Source: CBDBCU01 sp965203435
GTDB lineage: Bacteria; Chloroflexota; Dehalococcoidia; Lucifugimonadales; UBA3495
Assembly: GCA_965203435.1 (NCBI GenBank)
Contig: CBDBCU010000002.1
Coordinates: 434,001-498,000 of the forward strand
DNA: 64,000 bases
Direction: 5' to 3'
Part shown: one piece after another, positions 18,100-26,596 of the stretch
How positions within the stretch are numbered: the stretch's first letter is position 1
How the letters are laid out: every line of letters starts with the position of its first letter
Made by a program: the position numbers and the translations under genes
The notes under the pieces: generated by a model
The model's database searches: none
The model's input: only the letters and a program-made list of their open reading frames with translations
Told to the model about the DNA's origin: nothing

Positions 18100-18106
18100 A
18101 GGCCGG

Positions 18107-18115
18107 ATTATAGCA
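18107..18115 (-). promoter_or_regulatory. Extended -10 promoter of glycosyltransferase paralogue 1
   Basis: Minus-strand TGCTATAAT, exactly 7 nt before the ATG; no ribosome site can fit. The expected start point is at or one base before the A of ATG. Confidence 0.8.
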
Positions 18116-18138
18116 TAAGGAAGTGGGTAGTAATTTTC

Positions 18139-18368
18139 CGCTCATCCTTCAACCAGTTCAGGATGAGCGGGTAGTGGGGGAATCCTTACCGACTCAGGAT
18201 GAGCGGGTGGTGGGGGAATCCTTACCGACTCAGGATGATTGGACAATCGCCGTCCGCTCATCCTGAACTGGTTGCCGGGTGGGCGCTGATTGTCCGCTCA
18301 TCCTGAACTGGTTGCCGGGTGGGCGCTGATTATCCGCTCATCCTGAACTTGTTGAAGGACGGGCGGAC
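18139..18368. repeat. Cluster of family C palindromes with two short tandem arrays
   Basis: Begins with a full family C palindrome (18142-18170). It continues with a 36-bp unit repeated twice (AATCCTTACCGACTCAGGAT at 18181 and 18217), then a 40-bp unit repeated three times (TCCTGAACTGGTTGCCGGGT at 18261 and 18301, with a variant at 18341). It fills the 283-bp gap between paralogues 2 and 1. Confidence 0.88.
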
Positions 18369-18382
18369 AACCAGCGGCGGCC

Positions 18383-21097
18383 CTACCGCCCCACCGTCAA
18401 TTCCACCACCCACAATTCCCCCGGGCCGGCTTGGAATTGGCCGGTGCGAATTTCCTTGACCGGATAATCGGGCAAGGGAACCGCCGCCAGACACTTGCCA
18501 TCGAAATGGCCGCCATAGCGGGCAAAGGCAAAATCCAGGTTGGCAAAACCAGCCGCCTGCCGTTCCTGCGGCAAATCAGCCGTATCTACCGGGAGGATAT
18601 GCAGGAAAAAGCCGGCCGCCGTATCCGCCGCCGCGCAAGTTTCCCGCAAGTAAATCAGCCGGTTATCCTGTATATACAAAGCAAAATCGGCCCGGGCCGC
18701 CGGTTGAATATCAGACAGAGCGGCATAAGCCGCCCGCAAATCATCCGGATTGGCCGGCGGGTAAAGGTTATTTGCCCACACCCCGGCTTGCCCGGTATAA
18801 AGGGCGGCAATGGGATAGTCCGGCAAGGGATAGGCCGCCAGACACTCCCCGCCGGGCCGGCCGCCATAATTTTCCAGTAGAAAATCCCGATTCTCAAAGC
18901 CGGCGCCCCGGCTATCCGCCGGCAAATCCGCCCGGTTCAACGGGTAGATATGCAGGGTTATCGGGGTTGCATAGTCGCCCTGAGCGCAGTCCCTTTTGGC
19001 GTAAAGCAGGCGATAGCCGCCGGTGCCATCCATATCCAGGAAAACCGCAAAGGCATCCGGCCCGGCCGGCGGTTGCTCCTGCTGCCATCGGGCCATCCGT
19101 TCCCGCATCCCGGGCGGCGCCAGGCTGTAAAGTTCCGCCCAAGCCACGACCGACCCGGATTGGCGGCCCGGATGCCGCTGGGCAATAATCAGGTCGCCCC
19201 GGACTGCGGCCGGCAGCTGAATGACGGCCAGGCAAAGAGCGCCCAGCTGTACCCGGTGATTGCTGAAACCCTCGGGGAAATGATAGCCGGCGGTCACTAT
19301 ATTCGGCGGCCGCAGTTCCGGCTCCGGCGGGAAAGGTTTTACGCTGAACCAGGCATCCGGGCTGTCCGGCGGGCAGTTTTCCTTGACAAAGGTCAGCCGC
19401 TGCCCCTGGCGATAAACCTTGTAATCGGCGCGGATAATGGGCTCCCCGGCTACGGCTTGGTCATATATTTCTTGATAGGCGGCGATGGCGGCCGGCGTCA
19501 TCCGGGAGGAATCCAGCGGCCGCGCCACCAGCAGGGTATTGTTGTAAAGGCGGAAACGATACGCCGCATTAAAAACCCAGTCCGGCTGCTGGCCCTCTTG
19601 CAGATGAATCAGTTCATAATCGGCGCGGCGGCCGGGAGCCGGCGGCCGCAAACGCTCCGCCGGCAGGAGTTCGCTATACCGCTCCCGGGTTCGCACGATC
19701 AGGGTTTCGTCGGGATGGCGTTCCCGCAGATACGCCAAGCCCTCAAGATAGGCCAACCGCAAGTAGTCCGGATCATACTGCGTCCGCAGCTGTTCCGGGG
19801 TAGTCCGATCCGCCAGAAAGTTGAAATAGCCGTATTGCAGGGGATAGAGCTGGGCTATCGGAAGGAGAAGCAAGCCCAAGCCTAATCCCGCCAATCCATA
19901 CGCCGCGGCCGGCCCTAGCCGTTGCCGCCGCCAACCGGCCAACAACCATCTCCCGCCCAAAGCCGCCAGCAGGCCAAAGGGCGCATACAGGAAATAGAAA
20001 TGCCGCCAACCCTCGTATTGATTGGAACCCAGTAGGGCGGCGGCCAGCGGCGGCAGCAGAAAGCAAGCCAGCAGCAGCCCCCAAAAGCGCCGCCGGGTAT
20101 TGCGGAAAACCGCCCCGGGCCGGCCTATCCCCCGGGCCACGACCACCGCCGCGCCCAGGCCGCCCAGCAGCAGCAGCGGCGGCGGCGTGGTGATGCCAAA
20201 CCAAGTGGCGGCGTAATGCGGCGGCAGTCGATCCGAGGGAATCAGCTGGCCTTGAAACAGTTGCGGCTTGATATGGGGATGGTCGACCGTCAGATTAAGG
20301 CTGGCGGTTAAATAGTCCCACGGGTGCAGCCAGGCATAGGGCGTTACGGCGTACAAGGTCAGTACGGCCGCCAGGAGGAACGCCCCGGCGGTCATCAGGA
20401 TACCTTTCCGTTCCGGCCAATTCCCGGCATACAAAAAGTCCAGACCCCGCATGGCCAGGGCCGCCGCCAACAGCCCGATCCCCATAATCCGCAGGTTGGT
20501 CAGCAGCCCTACGGCTATTCCCAATAAGAGGAAAGCCCCGAGGGTGTCTTTGCGGAAAGCCCGTTCCAGCAGATACAGGGCAATTAGGAACATACTGAGA
20601 AAGGGCGCGTCTTTGGAATTAAAAAAGGAATGGGCGTAAATGCGGGGATGCAGCAGGAAAACCAGCAGGGCCAGGACCGCAATCAGCCGGTTGTTGAACA
20701 GCCAGCAAGCCAGCCGATAGCAAAAGAAAGCGCCGAGGACAAAGAACAGATGGGTCAGCAATAAGCGGAGCCGGTGGATGGAATAGTAATCCTCCCGTCC
20801 CAAAGCCCGCTCGGCCAGCAGCAGGGGCAGCTCAAAGGCCGCGCCATAATAGCGGTCGGGGCGCCGGAGGTTTTCCAGGGCTTGGGCGTTTCCCAGGATA
20901 TAGTCCAGATTGGCCGCGCCAATCCGCCGTTGCGGCAGTTCCGAGGGGCCAATACCATAATCCCCGGCTTGAAATAAGCCGGCCAGCAGAAAGAGGGCGC
21001 AAATCAGCAGGCCGCTGCGGACGGTGAGGAAGTTCACTACCGCCGCCCGGCTAATGACGGAAAGGCGTGGGGATATGGGCAACGGCCGGTTGAGCAT
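18383..21097 (-). CDS. GT-C membrane glycosyltransferase with three C-terminal modules, paralogue 2 (dyad Asp replaced)
   Basis: Full-length paralogue of 904 residues with the same plan: GT-C membrane domain, HPRIYAHSFFNSKD motif, EGWRHFYFLYAPF, and three ~115-residue two-Cys modules, the last ending GELWVVELTVGR. Unlike its neighbours, the first-loop dyad reads PSE (Ser52-Glu53) instead of xDE, so the usual catalytic Asp is missing. It may be inactive, may use another acid, or may act on a different donor. The start is the ATG at 21097 (MLNRPLPISPRLSV), because an extended -10 lies 7 nt upstream; 18 further open codons upstream are ignored. The last module is almost identical to those of paralogues 1 and 3. 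Confidence 0.83.
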   Translation of the reverse strand: MLNRPLPISPRLSVISRAAVVNFLTVRSGLLICALFLLAGLFQAGDYGIGPSELPQRRIGAANLDYILGNAQALENLRRPDRYYGAAFELPLLLAERALGREDYYSIHRLRLLLTHLFFVLGAFFCYRLACWLFNNRLIAVLALLVFLLHPRIYAHSFFNSKDAPFLSMFLIALYLLERAFRKDTLGAFLLLGIAVGLLTNLRIMGIGLLAAALAMRGLDFLYAGNWPERKGILMTAGAFLLAAVLTLYAVTPYAWLHPWDYLTASLNLTVDHPHIKPQLFQGQLIPSDRLPPHYAATWFGITTPPPLLLLGGLGAAVVVARGIGRPGAVFRNTRRRFWGLLLACFLLPPLAAALLGSNQYEGWRHFYFLYAPFGLLAALGGRWLLAGWRRQRLGPAAAYGLAGLGLGLLLLPIAQLYPLQYGYFNFLADRTTPEQLRTQYDPDYLRLAYLEGLAYLRERHPDETLIVRTRERYSELLPAERLRPPAPGRRADYELIHLQEGQQPDWVFNAAYRFRLYNNTLLVARPLDSSRMTPAAIAAYQEIYDQAVAGEPIIRADYKVYRQGQRLTFVKENCPPDSPDAWFSVKPFPPEPELRPPNIVTAGYHFPEGFSNHRVQLGALCLAVIQLPAAVRGDLIIAQRHPGRQSGSVVAWAELYSLAPPGMRERMARWQQEQPPAGPDAFAVFLDMDGTGGYRLLYAKRDCAQGDYATPITLHIYPLNRADLPADSRGAGFENRDFLLENYGGRPGGECLAAYPLPDYPIAALYTGQAGVWANNLYPPANPDDLRAAYAALSDIQPAARADFALYIQDNRLIYLRETCAAADTAAGFFLHILPVDTADLPQERQAAGFANLDFAFARYGGHFDGKCLAAVPLPDYPVKEIRTGQFQAGPGELWVVELTVGR

Positions 21098-21104
21098 AGG
21101 TTGG

Positions 21105-21113
21105 ATTGTAGCA
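21105..21113 (-). promoter_or_regulatory. Extended -10 promoter of glycosyltransferase paralogue 2
   Basis: Minus-strand TGCTACAAT, 7 nt before the ATG, same spacing as all other paralogues. A family C palindrome lies just upstream at 21142-21169. Confidence 0.78.
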
Positions 21114-21141
21114 TAAGGGCGGCCGCCGCTGATTGTCCTCC

Positions 21142-21169
21142 CATCCTTCAACCAGTTCAGGATGAGCGG
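21142..21169. repeat. Family C palindrome
   Basis: CATCCTTCAACCAGTTCAGG followed by ATGAGCGG, in the 87-bp gap between paralogues 3 and 2. It could act as a transcript-end structure for paralogue 3. Confidence 0.85.
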
Positions 21170-21184
21170 ACAATCAGCGCCGCC

Positions 21185-23917
21185 CTACCGCACCGTCATC
21201 AACTCCGCCGCCCACAATTCCCCTTGGCCCGGAATATACTGGCCGGTGCGGAGGGATTTGATGGGATATTCCGGCAAAGGAACGGTTACCAAACACTTGC
21301 CGTCAAAAAAGCCACCATAGCGGGCAAAATCAAAATCCGCATTGGCAAAGCCGGCCGGCTGCCGCTCCTCCGGCAAATCGGCCCTATCCGCCGGGAGGAT
21401 ATGCAGGAAAAAGCCGGCCGCCGTATCCGCCGCCGTGCAGGTTTCCCGCAAGTAAATCAGCCGGTTATCCTGAATATACAGGTCAAAATCGGCCCGGGCC
21501 GCCGGTTGAATATCAGACAGAGCGGCATAAGCCGCCCGCAAATCATCCGGATTGGCCGGCGGGTAAAGGTTAGTTTCCCACGCCCCGGCTTGCCCGGTCA
21601 ATATGGACGCGATGGGATAGTCCGGCAGGGGATACACTGCCAGACATTCCCCATCGATCCGGACGCCGTATTGGTTTAAGGGAAACTCCCGATTGTCCAC
21701 CCCGCTTTGCCACAAATAGAAAGGCAAATCCGCCAAGTTCTCCGGGAGGATGTGCAGGAAAGGCCGGGTTGCATACTCCCCGGGGGCGCAATTTGCTTTG
21801 GCGTAAAGCAGGCGGTAGTCGCCGGCGGCGTCCTGGTCCAGGAAAACCGCAAAGGCATCCGGATCCGGCGGCGGCTGTTGGCTCTGCAATTCGGCAATCT
21901 GTTCCCGCAGGCCGGGCGGCGACAGGCTGTAAAGTTCCTCCCACAAGGGCGGCGAAATTGGCCCCTCCGGGTTCAGATTGTGCCGGGAAAGAATCAAGTG
22001 GCCCCGGGCTGCGGCTGGCAGCTGAATAACCGCCAGGCAGGTATCGCCCAGCCGTACCCGGTGATTGCCCTGGCGGTAGGAGATGTAGAAGTAGATTTCC
22101 CCGGCATTGGGCGGCAAGAGAGTCGGATCGGGGGGAAACAGCCGCGCGCCAAACCAGGCATCCGGACTGTCCGGCGGGCAATTTTCCTTGACCAAGGTCA
22201 ACCGTTGCCCCTGGCGATAAACCTGGTAATCGGCGCGGATAATGGGTTCATCGGCAAGGGCTTGGCGGTATATTTCCCGATAGGCCGCCACGGCGGCCGG
22301 CGTCATCCGGGCGGAATCCAGCGGCCGCAGGGCGGTGACGGCATTGTTGTAAATAGGGCGGTATGCCGAATTAAAGACCAAGTCCGGCTGGCCGGGTCCA
22401 ATCGGATGCAGCAGGTCATAATCGGCATTGCGGCCGCCGCCATCAGGGACGGGAAATAAACGCTCCCGGTCGGCCGGCGAAAGCAGTTCGAACTCCTTTG
22501 GGTAGTCCGTCCGCACCGTGATGACCGCGTCGGGATAGCTTTTCCGGATGCGCTGCAACCCCGCCCAATAAGCCAATTCCCAGAAACTGAAATGATACTG
22601 CGTCCGCAGGTATTCCGGGGTCGTCCGATCCACCAGGGCGTTGAAATAGAGATGCTGTAAGGGATGGAGCTGCGTTATCTGGAGCAGTATCAGCCCCAAG
22701 CCGGCCGCGATTAGTCCGTACATCCCGAATCGCCACCGCCGCTGTTGCGCCCAAGCGGCCGCCAGCCACCCCAGTCCCCCGGCCGCCAGCAGGCAAAAAG
22801 GTACATAAACGAAATAAAGATGCCGCCAATCGTTATATTGATTGGAACCCAGCAGGGCCACGGCCAGCGGCGGCAGTAGAAAGCCGGCCAGCAGCAGGGC
22901 CAGAAAACGCCGCCGGGTATTGCGGAAAACCGCTCCCGGCCGGCGGCAAAGCCGGGCCGCCACCGCGGCCGCGCCGATACCGCCCAGCAGCAAAATCAGC
23001 GGCGGCGTGGTGATGGCAAACCAGATGGCATTGTAATGCGGCGGCAGTTGGTCGGAAGGAAACCATTCCCCCTGAAACAGCTGCGGCCAAACCACCGGAT
23101 GATTGACCGCCAAGTCCAGACTGGCCGTCAAGTAGTCCCCCGGATTAGTCCAGGCGTGGGGCGACAGGGTGTATATCGTCAGCCCGGCGGCAGTGGTGAA
23201 CAGCCCGGCAGTAATCAGGATGGCTTTCCGCTCAGCGTTGCTCCCGGCATAAAGCAAATCCAGCCCCCGCATAGCGATAACGGCGGGAAACAGCATTATC
23301 CCCATAATCCGCAGGTTGGTCAGCAGCCCCACCGCCACGCCCAACAGGAGAAAAGCCCCGGTCGTATCCTTGCGGAAAGCCCGTTCCAGCAGATACAGGG
23401 CAAGGCTGAACATACTGAGAAAAACCGGGTCTTTGGAATTAAAGAAAGAGTGGCCGTAAATACGGGGACTTAGCAGGTAGAACAGCAGGGCCAGAACAGC
23501 GATAAGGCGGTTGTTGAACAAATGATAAGCCAGCCGGTAGCAAAAGAAACCGCCGACAATAAAGAACAGGTGGGTGATAGTTGTGCGGAGCCGGTGGATA
23601 TAGTAGTAATCCTCCAGCCCCAGGGCGCGCTCGGCCAATAGCAGGGGCAGCTCAAAGGCCACGCCATAAACCCGGTCGTGGTAGAGGTCGCCGACAATGC
23701 GGTCCGCCCGGCCCAGGATATAATCCAGGTTAGCCGCAGCCGTATGCCGCTGTATTCCCTCGTCCGAAACCGCGCCGTAATCCCCGGCCGTGGCCAGGCC
23801 GGTCAGCAGGAAAAGGGCGCAGATTATCAGGCCGCTGCGGACGGTCAAAAAATGCGCTACCGCCGCCCGGTTAATGACGGAAAGGTGAGGGGATATGGGT
23901 AGCGGCCGGTTGAGCAT
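21185..23917 (-). CDS. GT-C membrane glycosyltransferase with three C-terminal modules, paralogue 3
   Basis: A 910-residue paralogue. The first-loop dyad is intact (Asp52-Glu53, VSDEGIQRH). The second motif reads SPRIYGHSFFNSKD, with Ser for the usual His and Gly for Ala. NDWRHLYFVYVPF is present, then three two-Cys modules; the last two share long identical stretches with paralogues 1 and 2. The N-terminal 30 residues are nearly the same as paralogue 2 (MLNRPLPISP), marking these two as the closest pair. The start at 23917 is set by the leaderless promoter. No ribosome site is present. Confidence 0.84.
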   Translation of the reverse strand: MLNRPLPISPHLSVINRAAVAHFLTVRSGLIICALFLLTGLATAGDYGAVSDEGIQRHTAAANLDYILGRADRIVGDLYHDRVYGVAFELPLLLAERALGLEDYYYIHRLRTTITHLFFIVGGFFCYRLAYHLFNNRLIAVLALLFYLLSPRIYGHSFFNSKDPVFLSMFSLALYLLERAFRKDTTGAFLLLGVAVGLLTNLRIMGIMLFPAVIAMRGLDLLYAGSNAERKAILITAGLFTTAAGLTIYTLSPHAWTNPGDYLTASLDLAVNHPVVWPQLFQGEWFPSDQLPPHYNAIWFAITTPPLILLLGGIGAAAVAARLCRRPGAVFRNTRRRFLALLLAGFLLPPLAVALLGSNQYNDWRHLYFVYVPFCLLAAGGLGWLAAAWAQQRRWRFGMYGLIAAGLGLILLQITQLHPLQHLYFNALVDRTTPEYLRTQYHFSFWELAYWAGLQRIRKSYPDAVITVRTDYPKEFELLSPADRERLFPVPDGGGRNADYDLLHPIGPGQPDLVFNSAYRPIYNNAVTALRPLDSARMTPAAVAAYREIYRQALADEPIIRADYQVYRQGQRLTLVKENCPPDSPDAWFGARLFPPDPTLLPPNAGEIYFYISYRQGNHRVRLGDTCLAVIQLPAAARGHLILSRHNLNPEGPISPPLWEELYSLSPPGLREQIAELQSQQPPPDPDAFAVFLDQDAAGDYRLLYAKANCAPGEYATRPFLHILPENLADLPFYLWQSGVDNREFPLNQYGVRIDGECLAVYPLPDYPIASILTGQAGAWETNLYPPANPDDLRAAYAALSDIQPAARADFDLYIQDNRLIYLRETCTAADTAAGFFLHILPADRADLPEERQPAGFANADFDFARYGGFFDGKCLVTVPLPEYPIKSLRTGQYIPGQGELWAAELMTVR

Positions 23918-23924
23918 AGGTGGG

Positions 23925-23933
23925 ATTGTAGCA
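23925..23933 (-). promoter_or_regulatory. Extended -10 promoter of glycosyltransferase paralogue 3
   Basis: Minus-strand TGCTACAAT, 7 nt before the ATG. Confidence 0.78.
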
Positions 23934-23961
23934 TAAGGGGGATGGGCGGCTCTTTCCCGTT

Positions 23962-24150
23962 CATCCTTCAACCAGTTCAGGATGAGCGGAAAAGAACCGC
24001 CCGCTCATCTTGAACCAGTAAGGATGCAGCCACTGTCCGCTCATCCTGAACCGGTTGCCGGGCGGGGGCTGATTGTCCGCTCTCCTGAACTTGTTGCCGG
24101 GCGGGGGCTGATTGTCCGCTCATCCTGAACTTCGTTGAAGGATGGGCGGA
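23962..24150. repeat. Cluster of family C palindromes
   Basis: Four to five degenerate copies in alternating orientation, including CATCCTTCAACCAGTTCAGG at 23962 and CATCCTGAACTTCGTTGAAG at 24121. A 36-40-bp period is visible in the middle. It fills the gap between paralogues 4 and 3. Confidence 0.85.
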
Positions 24151-24165
24151 CAATCAGCAACGGCC

Positions 24166-26562
24166 TTACCGCCCCACCATCCATTCCACCGCCCACACTT
24201 CCCCCTGGCCGGGGATATACTGGCCGGTGCGGATGGACGCTATGGGATAGTCGGGCAGGGGGACTATCGCTATACATTCCCCGCCAGGGCGGCCGCCGTA
24301 ATAGTCGATGGGGAAATCCCGGTTCTCAAAGCTGCTGCCCCGGCTGTAATCCGGCAAGTCCGCCAGGTTGACCGGCGCGATGTGCAGAAATATCCGGGTT
24401 GCGTAGTCGGCATCGGTACAATCGGCTTTGTAGTAAAGCAGGCGGTTGCGGCCCTGTTCCCGGTCGAGGAAAACCGCAAAGGCATCCGGGCCGGCCGGCT
24501 CCGGTTGATTCCGCCGGTAGTCGGCAATAAGTTCCCGCAGGCCGGGGGGGGAAAGGCTGTAAAGTTCTGCCCAGATCGGATCGCCTACCGGCCCGAAGTT
24601 GCCCAGCCGGCGCTGCATCAAAATCAAATCGCCCTGGGCATAATCCGGCAGTTGCAGGACGGCGAGGCAGGTATCGCCCAGCCGTATCCGGTGATTGCCG
24701 AATGTGGCGTAGGAACCGGGGTTATACACCTCCGGCGGCAAAGTTGCGATGTGGTGGGGGAAGAGCCGCACCCCCAGCCAGGCATCCCGGCTCTCCGGCG
24801 GGCAGTTTTCCTGAACAAAAACCAGCCGCTTGTCGTTGCGATAGACAGCATAATCGGCGCGGATGATGGGTTCGCCGGCGATGGCTTGGCGGTAAATTTC
24901 CCGGTAGGCGGCGACGGCGGCCGGCGTCATCTGCTCAGCATTCAGCGGCCGGGCGGTAATCAGGGTGTTGTTATAAAAGCGGCGGCGGTAGGCCGAATTA
25001 AAAGCCAAATCCGGCCGATGCGGTTCCAACTGATAAATCAGTTCATAATCGGCATTGCGGCCGGAAGCCAACAGCAAGCGCCGCCCGGCCCGGGCCGGCA
25101 AAGTTTCCAACTGCCGCCGCTTGGCCCGCACCGTCAAGGTCTCTCCGGGATGGCGCGCCAGCAGCCGTTGCAAGGCATCCCGCTGCGCCAACTCCCAATA
25201 ATCCAAATCATACTGCGTCCGCAGCTGCTCTGGGGTAGCGCGATCCACCAGAAAGTTGAAATAGATATACTGCAAGGGATGGAGCTGGATCAGCTGAAAA
25301 GCCAGCAATCCCAAGCCTAGCCCGGCCAATCCGCAGATCCCGGCCGGCCAGAGCCGCCGGCCGGCCAGGGATGCCAGCAACCAGCCGCCGCCCAGGGCCG
25401 CCAGTAGGCAGAATGGCCCATAGACGAAGTAGAAATGCCGCCAGCCGCTGTAGATGATGGAACCCAGCAGGGCGGCGGCCAGCGGCGGCAGCAGGAAAGC
25501 GGCCAGCAGCAGCAGTTGCAAACGCAGCGGGCCGTTGCGAAAAGCCAAGCCGGGCCGGCGCAACGCCTTGACCGCCACCGCCGCCATTCCGGCCAAGCCC
25601 AGCAGCAAAACCAGCGGCGGCGTGGTAAGACTGAACCAGGTCGGCAAGTAATGCGGCGGCAGTTCGTTGGAAAAAAGCGCTGCGCCCTGAAACAACTGCC
25701 GTACTACATTGGGATGATGGACCGTCAAGTTGAGACTGGCCGCCAGATAGCCGATGGGGTCGATCCAGGCGTAGGGGGTTAGGGCGTAAAAAGTCAATCC
25801 GGCGGCCAGGGCGAACAGGCCGGCGGTCCGTAAAATGCCTTTCCGTTCCGGCCTCCCTCCGGCATAAAACCCGTCCAATCCCCGCATTGCCAACACCGCC
25901 GGAATCAGCATTATCCCGACAATGCGGAGGTTGGTCAGTACGCCCACCGCCGCGCCCAGCAGGATAAAAGCCCCCAGGGTATCCTTGCGGAAAGCCCGTT
26001 CCAGCAGGTAGAGGGCAAGGACAAACATAGTGAGAAAGGCGGGGTCTTTGCTGTTCAGATAGGATTGGGCGTAGAGGCGGGGATGCAGCAGAAAGAGCAG
26101 CAGGGCGAAAAGGGCGATCAGCCGGCTGCCGAACAGCCGGTAAGCCAGCAAGTAGCAAAAGAAAGCGCCGATAATAAAGAGCAGGTGATTGAGGGTCAGC
26201 CGCAGGCGGTGGATTTGGTAGTAATCGGCCGCCGGCCCCAATAGCCCCTCGGCCAACAGCAGCGGCAACTCCCAAGCCACGCCGTAATAGCGGTCGGAGG
26301 GTATCAGCTGGGGGGCACCACTATCGGGCGCGGCCAGGATGCCGTTGTAATCAGCCCGGCCGCGGATATAATCCCAATTGGCCCGGGCAATGGCCCGCTG
26401 AATCGGATCATCCTGATTGATGCCGTAATCCCCAGCCAGGGCAATGCCGGCCAGCAGAAACAGGCTACAGATTAGCCGGCCGCAATGATCGGCAAAAAAA
26501 TTCCCGACCGCCCGGCGCCGGCCGGCAAATCGGTAGGGCAGCGGGCGCAGCGGCGGAAACAT
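24166..26562 (-). CDS. GT-C membrane glycosyltransferase with two C-terminal modules, paralogue 4
   Basis: A shorter paralogue of 798 residues because it has two, not three, C-terminal modules: one around MTPAAVAAYREIYRQAIAGE and a terminal one ending GEVWAVEWMVGR. The GT-C half is complete. The first-loop dyad is Asp51-Asp52 (NQDDPIQRA), a conservative Glu-to-Asp change. HPRLYAQSYLNSKD and YSGWRHFYFVYGPF are present. The first loop carries a ~15-residue insertion (NGILAAPDSGAPQLIPSD) not seen in the others. It begins at the ATG at 26562 within a 34-bp gap after paralogue 5; the extended -10 is inside that gap. Confidence 0.85.
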   Translation of the reverse strand: MFPPLRPLPYRFAGRRRAVGNFFADHCGRLICSLFLLAGIALAGDYGINQDDPIQRAIARANWDYIRGRADYNGILAAPDSGAPQLIPSDRYYGVAWELPLLLAEGLLGPAADYYQIHRLRLTLNHLLFIIGAFFCYLLAYRLFGSRLIALFALLLFLLHPRLYAQSYLNSKDPAFLTMFVLALYLLERAFRKDTLGAFILLGAAVGVLTNLRIVGIMLIPAVLAMRGLDGFYAGGRPERKGILRTAGLFALAAGLTFYALTPYAWIDPIGYLAASLNLTVHHPNVVRQLFQGAALFSNELPPHYLPTWFSLTTPPLVLLLGLAGMAAVAVKALRRPGLAFRNGPLRLQLLLLAAFLLPPLAAALLGSIIYSGWRHFYFVYGPFCLLAALGGGWLLASLAGRRLWPAGICGLAGLGLGLLAFQLIQLHPLQYIYFNFLVDRATPEQLRTQYDLDYWELAQRDALQRLLARHPGETLTVRAKRRQLETLPARAGRRLLLASGRNADYELIYQLEPHRPDLAFNSAYRRRFYNNTLITARPLNAEQMTPAAVAAYREIYRQAIAGEPIIRADYAVYRNDKRLVFVQENCPPESRDAWLGVRLFPHHIATLPPEVYNPGSYATFGNHRIRLGDTCLAVLQLPDYAQGDLILMQRRLGNFGPVGDPIWAELYSLSPPGLRELIADYRRNQPEPAGPDAFAVFLDREQGRNRLLYYKADCTDADYATRIFLHIAPVNLADLPDYSRGSSFENRDFPIDYYGGRPGGECIAIVPLPDYPIASIRTGQYIPGQGEVWAVEWMVGR

Positions 26563-26569
26563 AAGCCGG

Positions 26570-26578
26570 ATTATAGCA
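26570..26578 (-). promoter_or_regulatory. Extended -10 promoter of glycosyltransferase paralogue 4
   Basis: Minus-strand TGCTATAAT, 7 nt before the ATG, lying in the 34-bp gap after the stop of paralogue 5. The gene therefore keeps its own promoter even though the two genes nearly touch. Confidence 0.78.
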
Positions 26579-26596
26579 TAAGGGGGCGGCCCCGCC

